Part shown: piece by piece, positions 49,463 to 59,496 of the stretch | Numbering within the stretch: position 1 is the first letter of the stretch | Layout of the letters: each line of letters starts with the position of its first letter | Assembly: GCA_023974075.1 (NCBI GenBank) | Contig: CM043789.1 | Span: 41,685,025 to 41,749,024, forward strand | Length of the DNA stretch: 64,000 nt | Reading direction: 5' to 3' | Source of the DNA: Chaenocephalus aceratus | Lineage: Eukaryota > Chordata > Actinopteri > Perciformes > Channichthyidae | Notes under the pieces: model-generated | Databases searched by the model: none | What the model was told of the DNA's origin: nothing | What the model saw: the letters and a program-made list of their open reading frames with translations, nothing else | Translations under genes and position numbers: made by a program

Positions 49463-50591
49463 CAGAGATGGCAAAAGTACACACATCCTTTACTCAAGTA
49501 GAAGTACAGATACTCGTGTTTAAAAATGCTCTGGTAGAAGTAGAAGTACTGACTAAACTTCTTTACTCAAGTGAAAGTAAAGAGGGCTTTGAAGTGTACT
49601 TCAGTAAAAAGTACCCATAGCTAGCATCTGTTTTAAAGAGTACCTGACCTCCCTTTATATTAATAGAACAATAATGTCATTGTTAGCTAATGAATGTTTC
49701 CATGCTGAACAACGGCAACATGACAACGTTTCCATTGGTCCCTCTTCTTTAGAGAAGACCAGGAAGTGATGGATACACGGATCGTGTTCCAACCAATAGG
49801 CACGCAGTGACTCTGAAGAATAATGACCACGCACCAACACACATTCAGACTAAAGGAACCAGCTGTTTGGGAAATGAGAGAAGTAGAAAGTACAGGTATT
49901 TGAGTTCAACATGAGAGAAGTAGAAAGTACAGGTATTTGAGTTCAACATGTGAGAAGTAGAAAGTACAGGTATTTGAGTTCAACATGTGAGAAGTAGAAA
50001 GTACAGGTATTTGAGTTCAACATGTGAGAAGTAGAAAGTACAGGTATTTGAGTTGAACATGTAAGAAGTAGAAAGTACAGGTATTTGGGTTCAACATGTA
50101 AGAAGTAGAAAGTACAGGTATTTGAGTTCAACATGTAAGAAGTAGAAAGTACAGGTATTTGGGTTCAACATGTAAGAAGTAGAAAGTACAGGTATTTGAG
50201 TTCAACATGTAAGAAGTAGAAAGTACAGGTATTTGGGTTCAACATGTAAGAAGTAGAAAGTACAGGTATTTGAGTTCAACATGTAAGAAGTAGAAAGTAC
50301 AGGTATTTGAGTTCAACATGTAAGAAGTAGAAAGTACAGGTATTTGGGTTCAACATGTGAGAAGTAGAAAGTACAGGTATTTGTGTTCAACATGTGAGAA
50401 GTAGAAAGTACAGGTATTTGAGTTCAACATGTAAGAAGTAGAAAGTACAGGTATTTGAGTTCAACATGTAAAGGCCCTGACACACCAACCCGATTTTGGG
50501 AGTCAGAGGCCGTCAGAGGCTGTCGGGCATTCGCGGCGCCGTAGTCAGGTTGGTGTGTCCCGCACCGTCGACCGTGACACGCCTTATTTGG

Positions 50592-50655
50592 ACTGCCAGA
50601 CCCGATGCATGGCCGATTCAACATGTTGAATCGGCCATGCATCGGGTCTGGCAGT
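50592..50655. repeat. perfect 64-bp palindrome
   Basis: Arms 50592-50623 and 50624-50655 are exact reverse complements with no spacer. The centre reads TTCAACATGTTGAA. The same TTCAACATGT string is part of the surrounding 37-bp unit. Confidence 0.92.
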
Positions 50656-50785
50656 CGGACCAAATAATCACTCTGATTGGCTGTTCAGCTAGTGAATCAG
50701 TGCATGAGAAGCGAAGCGGAAGTGAGGGACGTAAACAAACGATTTAAGAAGGCACACACAGACTGCTATTCATTTTCATCTCATC

Positions 50786-50914
50786 ATGGCGATCTGGAAT
50801 GATGCAAACGAAGACCTGCTCATCACCTTGATCCAGGAGAGGCCAGCTCTGTATGATATTACGGAGAAAAGATACTCTTCTTCTTCTCTGTCTTCCGGTT
50901 GTTGCCTCTTTTGA
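50786..50914 (+). pseudogene. MADF-like N-terminal stub
   Basis: ATG at 50786 opens MAIWNDANEDLLITLIQERP and continues ALYDITEKRY, the start of a MADF/Myb-SANT-like DNA-binding module as found in Harbinger accessory proteins (LI..RP.LYD). After about 30 residues it changes to a serine-rich tail and stops at 50912-50914, which marks the internal deletion point. There is no transposase. Confidence 0.6.
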
Positions 50915-52894
50915 ATGACGAATACACACTACCGCCGCCTGCTGGTAAGGAGAGTTATTGCCACTCACGCACTGAAGTCGGTGCGGTGTGTTCCCGTGCG
51001 ACACATGGCCAAAACGCAGGAGAACACGGCCAGGCAACAGCCGACTTCAGCGTCGGCTAGTCCTCTGGTGACTGCTTGGTGTGTCAGGGCCTTTAGAAGT
51101 AGAAAGTACAGGTATTTGGGTTCAACATGTAAGAAGTAGAAAGTACAGGTATTTGTGTTCAACATGTAAGAAGTAGAAAGTACAGGTATTTGTGTTCAAC
51201 ATGTAAGAAGTAGAAAGTACAGGTATTTGTGTTCAACATGTAAGAAGTAGAAAGTACAGGTATTTGAGTTCAACATGTAAGAAGTAGAAAGTACAGGTAC
51301 TTGTGTTCAACATGTGAGAATAGAAAGTACAGGTATTTGGGTTCAACATGTAAGAAGTAGAAAGTACAGGTATTTGTGTTCAACATGTAAGAAGTAATAA
51401 GATGTAACAGTAAAGTAAGTAGTATTGTTCAACATGTAAGAAGTAGAAAGTACAAGGTATTTGTGTTCAACATGTAAGAAGTAGAAAGTACAGGTATTTG
51501 TGTTCAACATGGTAAGAGTAGAAAGTACAGGTATTTGTGTTCAACATGTGAAGAAGTAGAAAGTACAGGTATTTGAGTTCAACATGTGAGAAGTAGAAAG
51601 TACAGGTATTTGGGTTCAACATGTAAGAAGTAGAAAGTACAGGTATTTGGGTTCAACATGTAAGAAGTAGAAAGTACAGGTATTTGTGTTCAACATGTAA
51701 GAAGTAGAAAGTACAGGTATTTGTGTTCAACATGTGAGAAGTAGAAAGTAACAGGTATTTGAGTGTCAACAGTAAGAAGGTAGAAAGTACAGGTATTTGA
51801 GTTCAACATGTAAGAAGTAGAAAGTACAGGTATTTGGGTTCAACATGTAAGAAGTAGAAAGTACAAGGTATGTTAGTAAGTAGGTTCAAAATGTAAGAAG
51901 TAGAAAGTACAGGTATTTGTGTTCAACATGTAAGAAGTAGAAAGTACAGGTATTGAGTTCAACATGTAAGAAGTAGAAAGTACAGGTTATTTGAGTTCAA
52001 CATGTAAGAAGTAGAAAGTACAGGTATTTGGGTTCAACATGTAAGAAGTAGAAAGTACAGGTATTTGAGTGCAACATGTAAAGAAGTAGAAAGTACAGGT
52101 ATTTGAAGTTCAACATGTAAGAAGTAGAAAGTACAGGTATTTGAGTGCAACATGTAAGAAGTAGAAAAGTACAGGTATTTGGTTCAACATAAGAAGTAGA
52201 AGTACAGGTATTTGTGTTCAACATGTGAGAAGTAGAAAGTACAGGTATTAGTGTTCAACATAAGAAGTAGAAGGTACAGGTATTTGGGTTCAACATGTAA
52301 GAAGTAGAAAGTACAGGTATTTGTGTTCAACATAAGAAGTAGAAAGTACAGGTATTTGTGTTTCAACATAAGAAGTAGAGGTACAGTATTTGTGTTCAAC
52401 ATATGAGAAGTAGAAAGTACAGGTATTTGTGTTCAACATGTAAGAAGTAGAAAGGTACAGGTATTTGTGTTCAACATAAGAAGTAGAAAGTACAGGTATT
52501 AGTGTCAACATAAGAAGTAGAAGGTACAGGTATTTGTGTTCAACATGTAAGAAGTAGAAAGTACAGGTATTTGGTTCAACATGTAAGAAGTAGAAGTACA
52601 GGTATTTGTTCAACATAAGAAGTAGAAAGTACAGGTATTAGCGTTCAACATAAGAAGTAGAAAGTACAGGTATGTGTTCAACATAGAAGTAGAAAGTACA
52701 GGTATTTGTTCAACATAAGAAGTAGAAGGTCAGGTATTTGTGTTCAACATAAGAAGTAGAAGTACAGGTATTTGTGTTCAACATAAGAAGTCAAAGTAAA
52801 AAGTCATCAGAAAAATAAGTAGTGGAGTACTGATACCAGAAAAATGTACTTAAGTACAGTATGAGTATTTGTACTCCCCTACTTCCCACCTCTG

Positions 52895-53114
52895 AGAAAC
52901 AGTACAACCAAACACCATCATGGATACAAACCAGTGAGGCAATGAGGTTTGATTTCAGGTGCATACCACCAAGAGATTGAACTGCCTTTATGAGACCTTT
53001 GACAACAGGATGTAGGTTTCTCGCGCTGAGTGAGTGGACAGTGCGAGCATGCCACCAGCAGGTTGCTTTGCAGGAGAATCTTTCAAAAGTCGCATAGCCT
53101 GGAGTCAGCATCAG
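52895..53114. other. unassigned sequence
   Basis: Short gap between the MITE and a LINE tail. Nothing recognised. Confidence 0.5.
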
Positions 53115-53240
53115 AATCAGAATCCCCTTCTCCGTCCCAAAGAGGGGACATTTGCATTGTTTACAGCAGAAATACAGCTTAATGTTAACCAAAAAGCATG
53201 CATACAAAAATGTTAAAGATAAAAAATATATATAATACAA
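53112..53240 (-). mobile_element. LINE (Rex3/RTE-like) 3' tail
   Basis: ATCAGAATCAGAATCCCCTT, then AAGAGGGGACATTTGCATTG and TTACAGCAGAAATACAG, is the reverse complement of a very common fish LINE 3' end. It is related to 62805-62880. Coding sequence is absent. Confidence 0.6.
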
Positions 53241-54107
53241 GGGGTGTTATAGCATAGTCTATGTTGCTATACAGTATGTGTAGCCCTAACATGTAGGTCA
53301 GCAGGAGTGAGGAGAGGGTTTTATTTCAACTTTTACCTGGGATCAAATTGAAGACAGCAAACCACACCAGCACTTGAGCCACTTGAATCTCTATCTCTTC
53401 ATCAGGATTAAAATAACACAACACTTTAACATTTTAAATACAAGAATATTTTAAAACTGAACGATCACTATTCATCTGGAAACTTTAACGCGTTCAACTG
53501 AATGTAAATGTATCACATTACCAAGTTTGACCCCAACTTCCTCCCGTAACCCAAGCGCAGGTTTGTTTAGAGCAGTAAGAACCGTCACTACCTGCTGTAA
53601 CAGCACACACGACCACTGACAAATGGTGACTGCTGTCATTCGCTTCAGGTGAGGTGAAAACTGAGTTTTCGAACTTTTGCGTTTTAAAGTTGCACCGGAG
53701 TGTGAGAGAGCGGACACCACTGTAGGAACAGTACTCGCAGTATGATAGGGATAATACGCCCACGCCACACAGAGGGGAGTCACGGCGGCTCTCCGTGAAA
53801 GTGGCTCGGTCGATGCTTTGTGTCGGAAAATTGTCAGACTTCATGCCAATAATTCAGAAATCATGTTTTGATAAAGTAAAAAAACACATAAATGACATCA
53901 CCACACGTGTATTTGTTATATCTCCCCTCAAAATACAAGTTTTCTTGATTAAGTTATTATTGTGTTAACAAGATTTCATGTTTGAATTCATTGACACCAC
54001 AATGAAAAATGTAATGTATGTGTGGTGAAATTATAATGAAATCATATAATTGACAAAATGATTATAATATTACGTACAAGCAAGGCCTGTGGACACATTA
54101 CACGTCA
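53241..54107. other. unassigned sequence
   Basis: Nothing recognised. Overlapping minus frames at 53472-53844 are without domains. Confidence 0.45.
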
Positions 54108-54297
54108 CATGTTAGATATTACATGTTACATGTCAGACGCTTTTATCCAAAGCGACTAACATACTCAATACTGTGGATAATCCCCACAGGAGCAATTTGG
54201 GGTGAAAGGGACACAACGACATTCTGACTGCAGTGGGGTTTGAACCTGTGACCCCCTGATCCGCACACATACGCACATCCCACTGCGCCACACTACA
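54108..54297 (-). mobile_element. tRNA-derived SINE with L2-type tail, copy 2
   Basis: On the minus strand: A box within GTGGCGCAGTGGGATG (about 54279-54294), B box GGTTCAAACCC (54236-54246), the CTCCTGTGGGGATT body and the tail CGCTTTGGATAAAAGCGTC. It has the same order as the plus-strand copy at 27215-27420. Confidence 0.88.
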
Positions 54298-54672
54298 GTA
54301 AAAATCATAACCTGAAGCCTCGTCATCTATAAAATATAGTCCCATTAGCAATATTGAGTGATTCGTTCCTGGATATCATTATATTTGACTTTGTCAACAT
54401 TGCCCGGCCTTAATGTCTCACATTTATTACACGGTGTGTCCTTGTAGTCGCAGCTCAGGCAAAGCTTTTGAATGCACCCGGTGCAACATTAATAGGAGCG
54501 TGTTTTATGTGATGGATTGCACTCGTTGGGTTTTTAAAGAGTGAAGTTATCATCGTGGTTATCATTCAAGATGCTAAGGGATTTTTAATGTTGAGATGCT
54601 AATGGCCCCCTCTTCATTTTTAACCTTGACCTACCTTCCGAGCTCCTGAGGTAACCACTCCCAAAGTAATGT

Positions 54673-54714
<42 letters not shown>

Positions 54715-56019
54715 GAACATGAGTTCTGCAGAGGAGGTCATTTATAATTAGTTGCCCAGCACGACAGAAGTCCTGCTCCACCACGCACAATCAAAGACAG
54801 GTCGCAGCATACAGTATCCTCTGCATGCTCAACAGCAATCAGGATGCAAGCCAATCAAGTAATCTCTTTCTTAATAGCGCTTCTCCCACCGGGTGCACAA
54901 CTGCGTAGGGTTAGATTATAAGCTAAAAAGATGCACAGAAAGCCACCCATTATGCTCATAGTGTGACGTTGCATGGCCGTCCTCACAACACACGTCTTCC
55001 CCCAGCAGAGAGCAGCTGTCAGACCGTGTGACAGCTCTATACCTCGATGCCAGCGGTGGGTGAGACAGGTTTCCACAGGAAGCCTGGAGAGAGCGGCAGG
55101 CTAACGCTCAACAGCAGCCGTCGACACCGAACTGTGGACCTCTTTGTTCCTGCTGTGGAGTCTCGGGAAACTTTGGGAGAGTCGAAGCTGCAGGTAATTT
55201 CATTCAGAGGAAAAAGAGCTCACAACCGGATTCATTTCTGGAGTCAATTTCCTATTCTGTCAGTTTCGCACACCTGGATGTGTTTATCAGATTTCCTTTA
55301 TTGGAAAAGCATCACATGTAAAGTAGTTAATAATAAATAAGTACCCAACTTTATGAACTGTGTGGTGAACTTGTGCTCTCGCCTAATGCATTACAGTGAC
55401 TTTGAGGTGAAGAAAAGACAATAAAGGGCAAATGTGTAAAATATTAATTGCTTTTAATTAAGCCACGAGGGTTCAAGCTGCTCAGACAACCAATCCTGTC
55501 ACCGGGGGCTAAACGTGAGTCGAATCCTACCTGACCCCAAGAGTCATGCATTTAAACAGAAAGATAGTCAAAATCTTAAAGGACGCAAATGAAGGATACG
55601 AAAAAGTGGTCGACAATAAATGTGTGTGATTCAATCAAAGCTTGTTGGATTGTCTAACCCCTCCCACGCCTTCCTGGCATCAACAATTCCAACATTCACA
55701 CAAACTTTATACGGAGATTGACGTAACAAAAGGGCTTTGAAAGGCAGGCCTATTCCCATTTGAATTGGTGTTATTATTATTGTCTGTCTTGTTCTATAGA
55801 ATACAACACCAGGCTTTTCAGCACACATTTGAATGCAGCCATATGACAGCCTGATAAGCTTTTAACCAACTCGTACAAACTAATTTATTTCTCTGTTGTT
55901 TCTAAAAGTATATTTGTAGTTTAATCCGTTTTAATCTGGTGGAGCTTTTTTGCAACTCAGCCATCTCTTATCTCATAAAGCATTCAGTTGTTAACTGAAC
56001 GGACAGATTCTGTTCAGGT
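54298..56019. other. unassigned, with (CA)n and one exon-like patch
   Basis: (CA)n occurs at 54673-54712. The segment 55047-55193 is an open, balanced-composition frame ending at GCTGCAG|GTAATTT, which looks like a splice donor, but no family is recognisable. The rest shows nothing. Confidence 0.4.
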
Positions 56020-56021
56020 TC

Positions 56022-58719
56022 ATATCAGTATGTAGTGTCTCTACTTTAAAGAGTCCTCTCCTGCTCATGTCCAGGTGTATATCAGTATGTAGTGTCTCTA
56101 CTTTAAAGAGTCCTCTCCTGCTCATGTCCAGGTGTATATCAGTATGTAGTGTCTCTACTTTAAAGAGTCCTCTCCTGCTGATGTTCAGGTGTATATCAGT
56201 ATGTAGTGTCTCTACTTTAAAGAGTCCTCTCCTGCTCATGTCCAGGTGTATATCAGTATGTAGTGTCTCTACTTTAAAGAGTCCTCTCCTGCTGATGTTC
56301 AGGTGTATATCAGTATGTAGTGTCTCTACTTTAAAGAGTCCTCTCCTGCTGATGTTCAGGTGTATATCAGTATGGAGTGTCTCTACTTTAAAGAGTCCTC
56401 TCCTGCTGATGTTTCAGGTGTATATCAGTATGTAGTGTCTCTACTTTAAAGAGTCTCTCCTGCTGATGTTCAGGTGTATATCAGTATGTAGTGTCTCTAC
56501 TTTAAAGAGTCCTCTCCTGCTGATGTTCAGGTGTATATCAGTATGTAGTGTCTCTACTTTAAAGAGTCCTCTCCTGCTGATGTTCAGGTGTATATCAGTA
56601 TGTAGTGTCTCTACTTTAAAGAGTCCTCTCCTGCTGATGTTCAGGTGTATATCAGTATGGAGTGTCTCTACTTTAAAGAGTCCTCTCCTGCTGATGTTCA
56701 GGTGTATATCAGTATGTAGTGTCTCTACTTTAAAGAGTCCTCTCCTGCTGATGTTCAGGTGTATATCAGTATGTAGTGTCTCTACTTTAAAGAGTCCTCT
56801 CCTGCTGATGTTCAGGTGTATATCAGTATGTAGTGTCTCTACTTTAAAGAGTCCTCTCCTGCTGATGTTCAGGTGTATATCAGTATGTAGTGTCTCTACT
56901 TTAAAGAGTCCTCTCCTGCTGATGTTCAGGTGTATATCAGTAGGAGTGTCTCTACTTTAAAGAGTCCTCTCCTGCTGATGTTCAGGTGTATATCAGTAGT
57001 GTCTCTACTTTAAAGAGTCCTCTCCTGCTGATGTTCAGGTGTATATCAGTATGTAGTGTCTCTACTTTAAAGAGTCCTCTCCTGCTGATGTTCAGGTGTA
57101 TCAGTATGTAGTGTCTCTACTTTAAAGAGTCCTCTCCTGCTGATGTTCAGGTGTATATCAGTATGTAGTGTCTCTACTTTAAAGAGTCCTCTCCTGCTGA
57201 TGTTCAGGTGTATATCAGCATGTAGTGTCTCTACTTTAAAGAGTCCTCTCCTGCTGATGTCCAGGTGTATATCAGTAGTAGTGTCTCTACTTTAAAGAGT
57301 CCTCTCCTGCTGATGTTCAGGTGTGTATATCAGTATGTAGGTGTCTCTACTTTAAAGAGTCCTCTCCTGCTGATGTTCAGGTGTATATCAGTGTAGTGTC
57401 TCTACTTTAAAGAGTCCTCTCCTGCTGATGTTCAGGGGTGATCAGTATGTAGTGTCTCTACTTTAAAGAGTCCTCTCCTGCTGATGTCCAGGTGTTATAT
57501 CAGTAGTGGCTCTACTTTAACAGAGTCCTCTCTGCTGATTGTTCAGGTGTGTATCAGTAGTAGTGTCTCTACTAAAGAGTCCTCTCCTGCGATGTGCATG
57601 TGTATATCAGTATGTAGTGTCTCTTACTTTAAAGAGTCCTCTCTGCTTGATGTCAGGTGTATATCAGTCATGTAGTGTCTCTACTTAAAGAGTCCTCTCC
57701 TGCTGGGGGATGTCCAGGTTGTAATCAGTGTCGTGGGTCCTCTACTGTAAAGAGTCCTCTCCCTGCTGATGTTCAGGTGTATATCAGTAATGTAGTGTCT
57801 CTACTTTAAAGAGGTCCTCTCCTGCTGATGTTCAGGTGTATATCAGTATGTAGTGTCTCTACTTTAAAGGAGTTCCCTCTCCTGCTGATGTTCAGGTGTA
57901 TATCAGTATGTAGTGTCTCTACTTTAAAGAGTCCTCTCCTGCTGATGTTCAGGTGTATATCAGTATGTAGTGTCTCTACTTTAAAGAGTCCTCTCCTGCT
58001 GATGTTCAGGTGTATATCAGCATGTAGTGTCTCTACTTTAAAGAGTCCTCTCCTGCTGATGTTCAGGTGTATATCAGCATGTAGTGTCTCTACTTTAAAG
58101 AGTCCTCTCCTGCTGATGTTCAGGTGTATATCAGTATTTAGTGTCTCTACTTTAAAGAGTCCTCTCCTGCTGATGTTCAGGTGTATATCAGTATGTAGTG
58201 TCTCTACTTTAAAGAGTCCTCTCCTGCTGATGTCAGGTGTATATCAGTATGTAGTGTCTCTACTTTAAAGAGTCCTCTCCTGCTGATGTTCAGGTGTATA
58301 TCAGCATGTAGTGTCTCTACTTTAAAGAGTCCTCTCCTGCTGATGTTCAGGTGTATATCAGTATGTAGTGTCTCTACTTTAAAGAGTCCTCTCCTGCTGA
58401 TGTTCAGGTGTATATCAGTATGTAGTGTCTCTACTTTAAAGAGTCCTCTCCTGCTGATGCTCAGGTGTATATCAGCATGTAGTGTCTCTACTTTAAAGAG
58501 TCCTCTCCTGCTGATGTTCAGGTGTATATCAGCATGTAGTGTCTCTACTTTAAAGAGTCCTCTCCTGCTGATGTTCAGGTGTATATCAGCATGTAGTGTC
58601 TCTACTTTAAAGAGTCCTCTCCTGCTGATGTGCAGGTGTATATCAGTATGTAGTGTCTCTACTTTAAAGAGTCCTCTCCTGCTGATGATCAGGTGTATAT
58701 CAGTATGTAGTGTCTCTAC
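56022..58719 (+). repeat. 57-bp minisatellite, about 47 copies
   Basis: The unit TCAGGTGTATATCAGTATGT + AGTGTCTCTACTTTAAAGAG + TCCTCTCCTGCTGATGT is 57 bp. Because 57 is three times 19, open frames of 19-residue repeats (MFRCISV..., and MSRRGLF... on the other strand) run for long distances. They are broken by indels and have no promoter or start context. The first units have GCTCATGTCC instead of GCTGATGTTC. Units at about 57290-57880 are damaged by many small indels. The last unit runs directly into MITE family A at 58719. Confidence 0.95.
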
Positions 58720-59405
58720 ATGTCACAAAAAGTTCTTTATTTCTCTCATACTGCCTGTGCTGCAGCACCTCTTTTCACCCTCTGTCTGAAACCAGAGCCC
58801 AGTCTGCTCTGATTGGTTAGCTGGCAGGCTCTGTTGTGTTTAGTCAACCACTTAGAGATGTCCCGCCCCTTAGCCTATCACGTACAATATGTTGGAGCGC
58901 TAGCCAATAGAAGCGTGAGTGTTACGTAGTGATGTCATTATGTTACAGAGGTAAACAAAGGACTAATGGAGGTCTTTCTGTTATGTTTTGCATGGGTTTT
59001 TTGTTGTTGTTGTTGTGTTTTACTTGTTGTGTGCTCCTTTTACCCCTCACTACTCTGTCTTTCCGTCTCTGCAGCCTGGAGTCTGTTGTTGTTCACTTTG
59101 CAGTTAGTTAAAGAGTTTTTTTTTTAGTTTTTGTCGGGAACGTTTTCTCACAGCTTTATTTTTGGATTTACTACGGCCAGCCAAGCTCCCTGTCGTCAGT
59201 ACCTGCCTTGGACTACCTTTGTTTATTAAACACATTGAAACTTTATTTTTTCAGTCTCTGCTTTGGGGTCCAAGTAGTATCTAAACGTCACAGTTTCAAG
59301 CAGGAGGGGGGAGGGAGTGTGTACGAAAGAAACTCAGTCCATGCACTAAAACCTATATAAAACACTACAAGAAAGGGAAAACCACAAAAGCAGAGTAAGG
59401 CCTCT
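58720..59405 (+). mobile_element. TTAA MITE family A, right part
   Basis: ATGTCACAAAAAGTTCTTTA, CACCCTCTGTCTGAAACC and GTTGGAGCGCTAGCC lead to GAAAGGGAAAACCACAAAAG and the terminal GCAGAGTAAGGCCTCT, followed by TTAA (59406-59409). The left end is replaced by the 57-bp array. A solo LTR (58979-59292) is inserted in it. Confidence 0.75.
58979..59292 (+). mobile_element. candidate solo LTR in family A MITE
   Basis: The segment runs TGTTATGTTTTGCATGG to CTAAACGTCACA, with TG..CA ends. Flanks are CTTTC (58974-58978) and GTTTC (59293-59297), a 4/5 duplication. ATTAAA near 59225 can serve as a poly(A) signal. Removing it gives GGTCTTTCAAGCAGGAGG, a plausible continuous MITE. There is no internal region. 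Confidence 0.6.
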
Positions 59406-59496
59406 TTAAAGATTCATGACAAATTATGAAAAATAAAACACCTCTTGCACCTCAAGAGCAAGAGGTCCACTTTACCCGTTGGTTCCTATTCGTTAA
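59406..59496. other. spacer between two TTAA elements
   Basis: Only about 90 bp, bounded by TTAA of family A (59406) and TTAA of family C (59493). Confidence 0.7.

Larger units (their letters stand above)
50471..51093 (+). mobile_element. Harbinger-like element inside the minisatellite
   Basis: Ends AAGGCCCTGACACACCAA and AAGGCCCTGACACACCAAGC (read inward) are flanked by TA on each side (50469-50470, 51094-51095). It splits a unit of the 37-bp array. A perfect 64-bp palindrome lies at 50592-50655. A short MADF-like coding start remains at 50786. A TWA target with one changed base is also possible. Confidence 0.8.
49878..52790 (-). repeat. 37-bp minisatellite, about 60 copies, partly degenerate
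   Basis: Units of AAGAAGTAGAAAGTACAGGT plus ATTTGAGTTCAACATGT follow one another, apart from the insertion 50471-51093. From 49878 to about 51300 the units are nearly uniform. From about 51310 to 52790 single-base insertions, losses and short units are frequent. The minus-strand frames reading STSYM/YLYFLLLTC are by-products. Confidence 0.93.
49463..52894 (-). mobile_element. hAT-type MITE expanded by a 37-bp minisatellite, copy 2
   Basis: It is inverted relative to 42968-44072 and more complete. Ends are CAGAGATGGCAAAAGTAC at 49463 and, read inward from 52894, CAGAGGTGGGAAGTAGGGGA. The unique part 49590-49880 and the terminal part 52800-52894 match copy 1. The flanking 8-mers differ (aacaaaga, agaaacag), so no target duplication is visible. 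A Harbinger-type element interrupts the array at 50471. Confidence 0.8.

Noticed and set aside
43069..52790. CRISPR-like array because of regular 37-bp repeats
   Set aside because: The repeats are directly tandem without unique spacers, the DNA is vertebrate, and the units derive from a MITE.
49463..52894. hAT target-site duplication around the large minisatellite MITE
   Set aside because: The flanking 8-mers (aacaaaga and agaaacag) differ, so I do not claim a duplication despite the clear MITE ends.
53472..53844. Overlapping minus-strand frames of about 105 codons
   Set aside because: Two frames are open over the same DNA with no domain, no splice sites and no codon preference. Chance is the simplest explanation.
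27215..54297. Functional tRNA genes
   Set aside because: A and B boxes are present, but the segments do not give a cloverleaf with a proper acceptor stem. Each continues into a SINE body and tail.
56067..58789. A secreted or repetitive protein with 19-residue repeats (MFRCISV...)
   Set aside because: The frame stays open only because the 57-bp unit is divisible by three. It is broken by indels, a frame is open on the opposite strand as well, and no start context or flanking exon exists.
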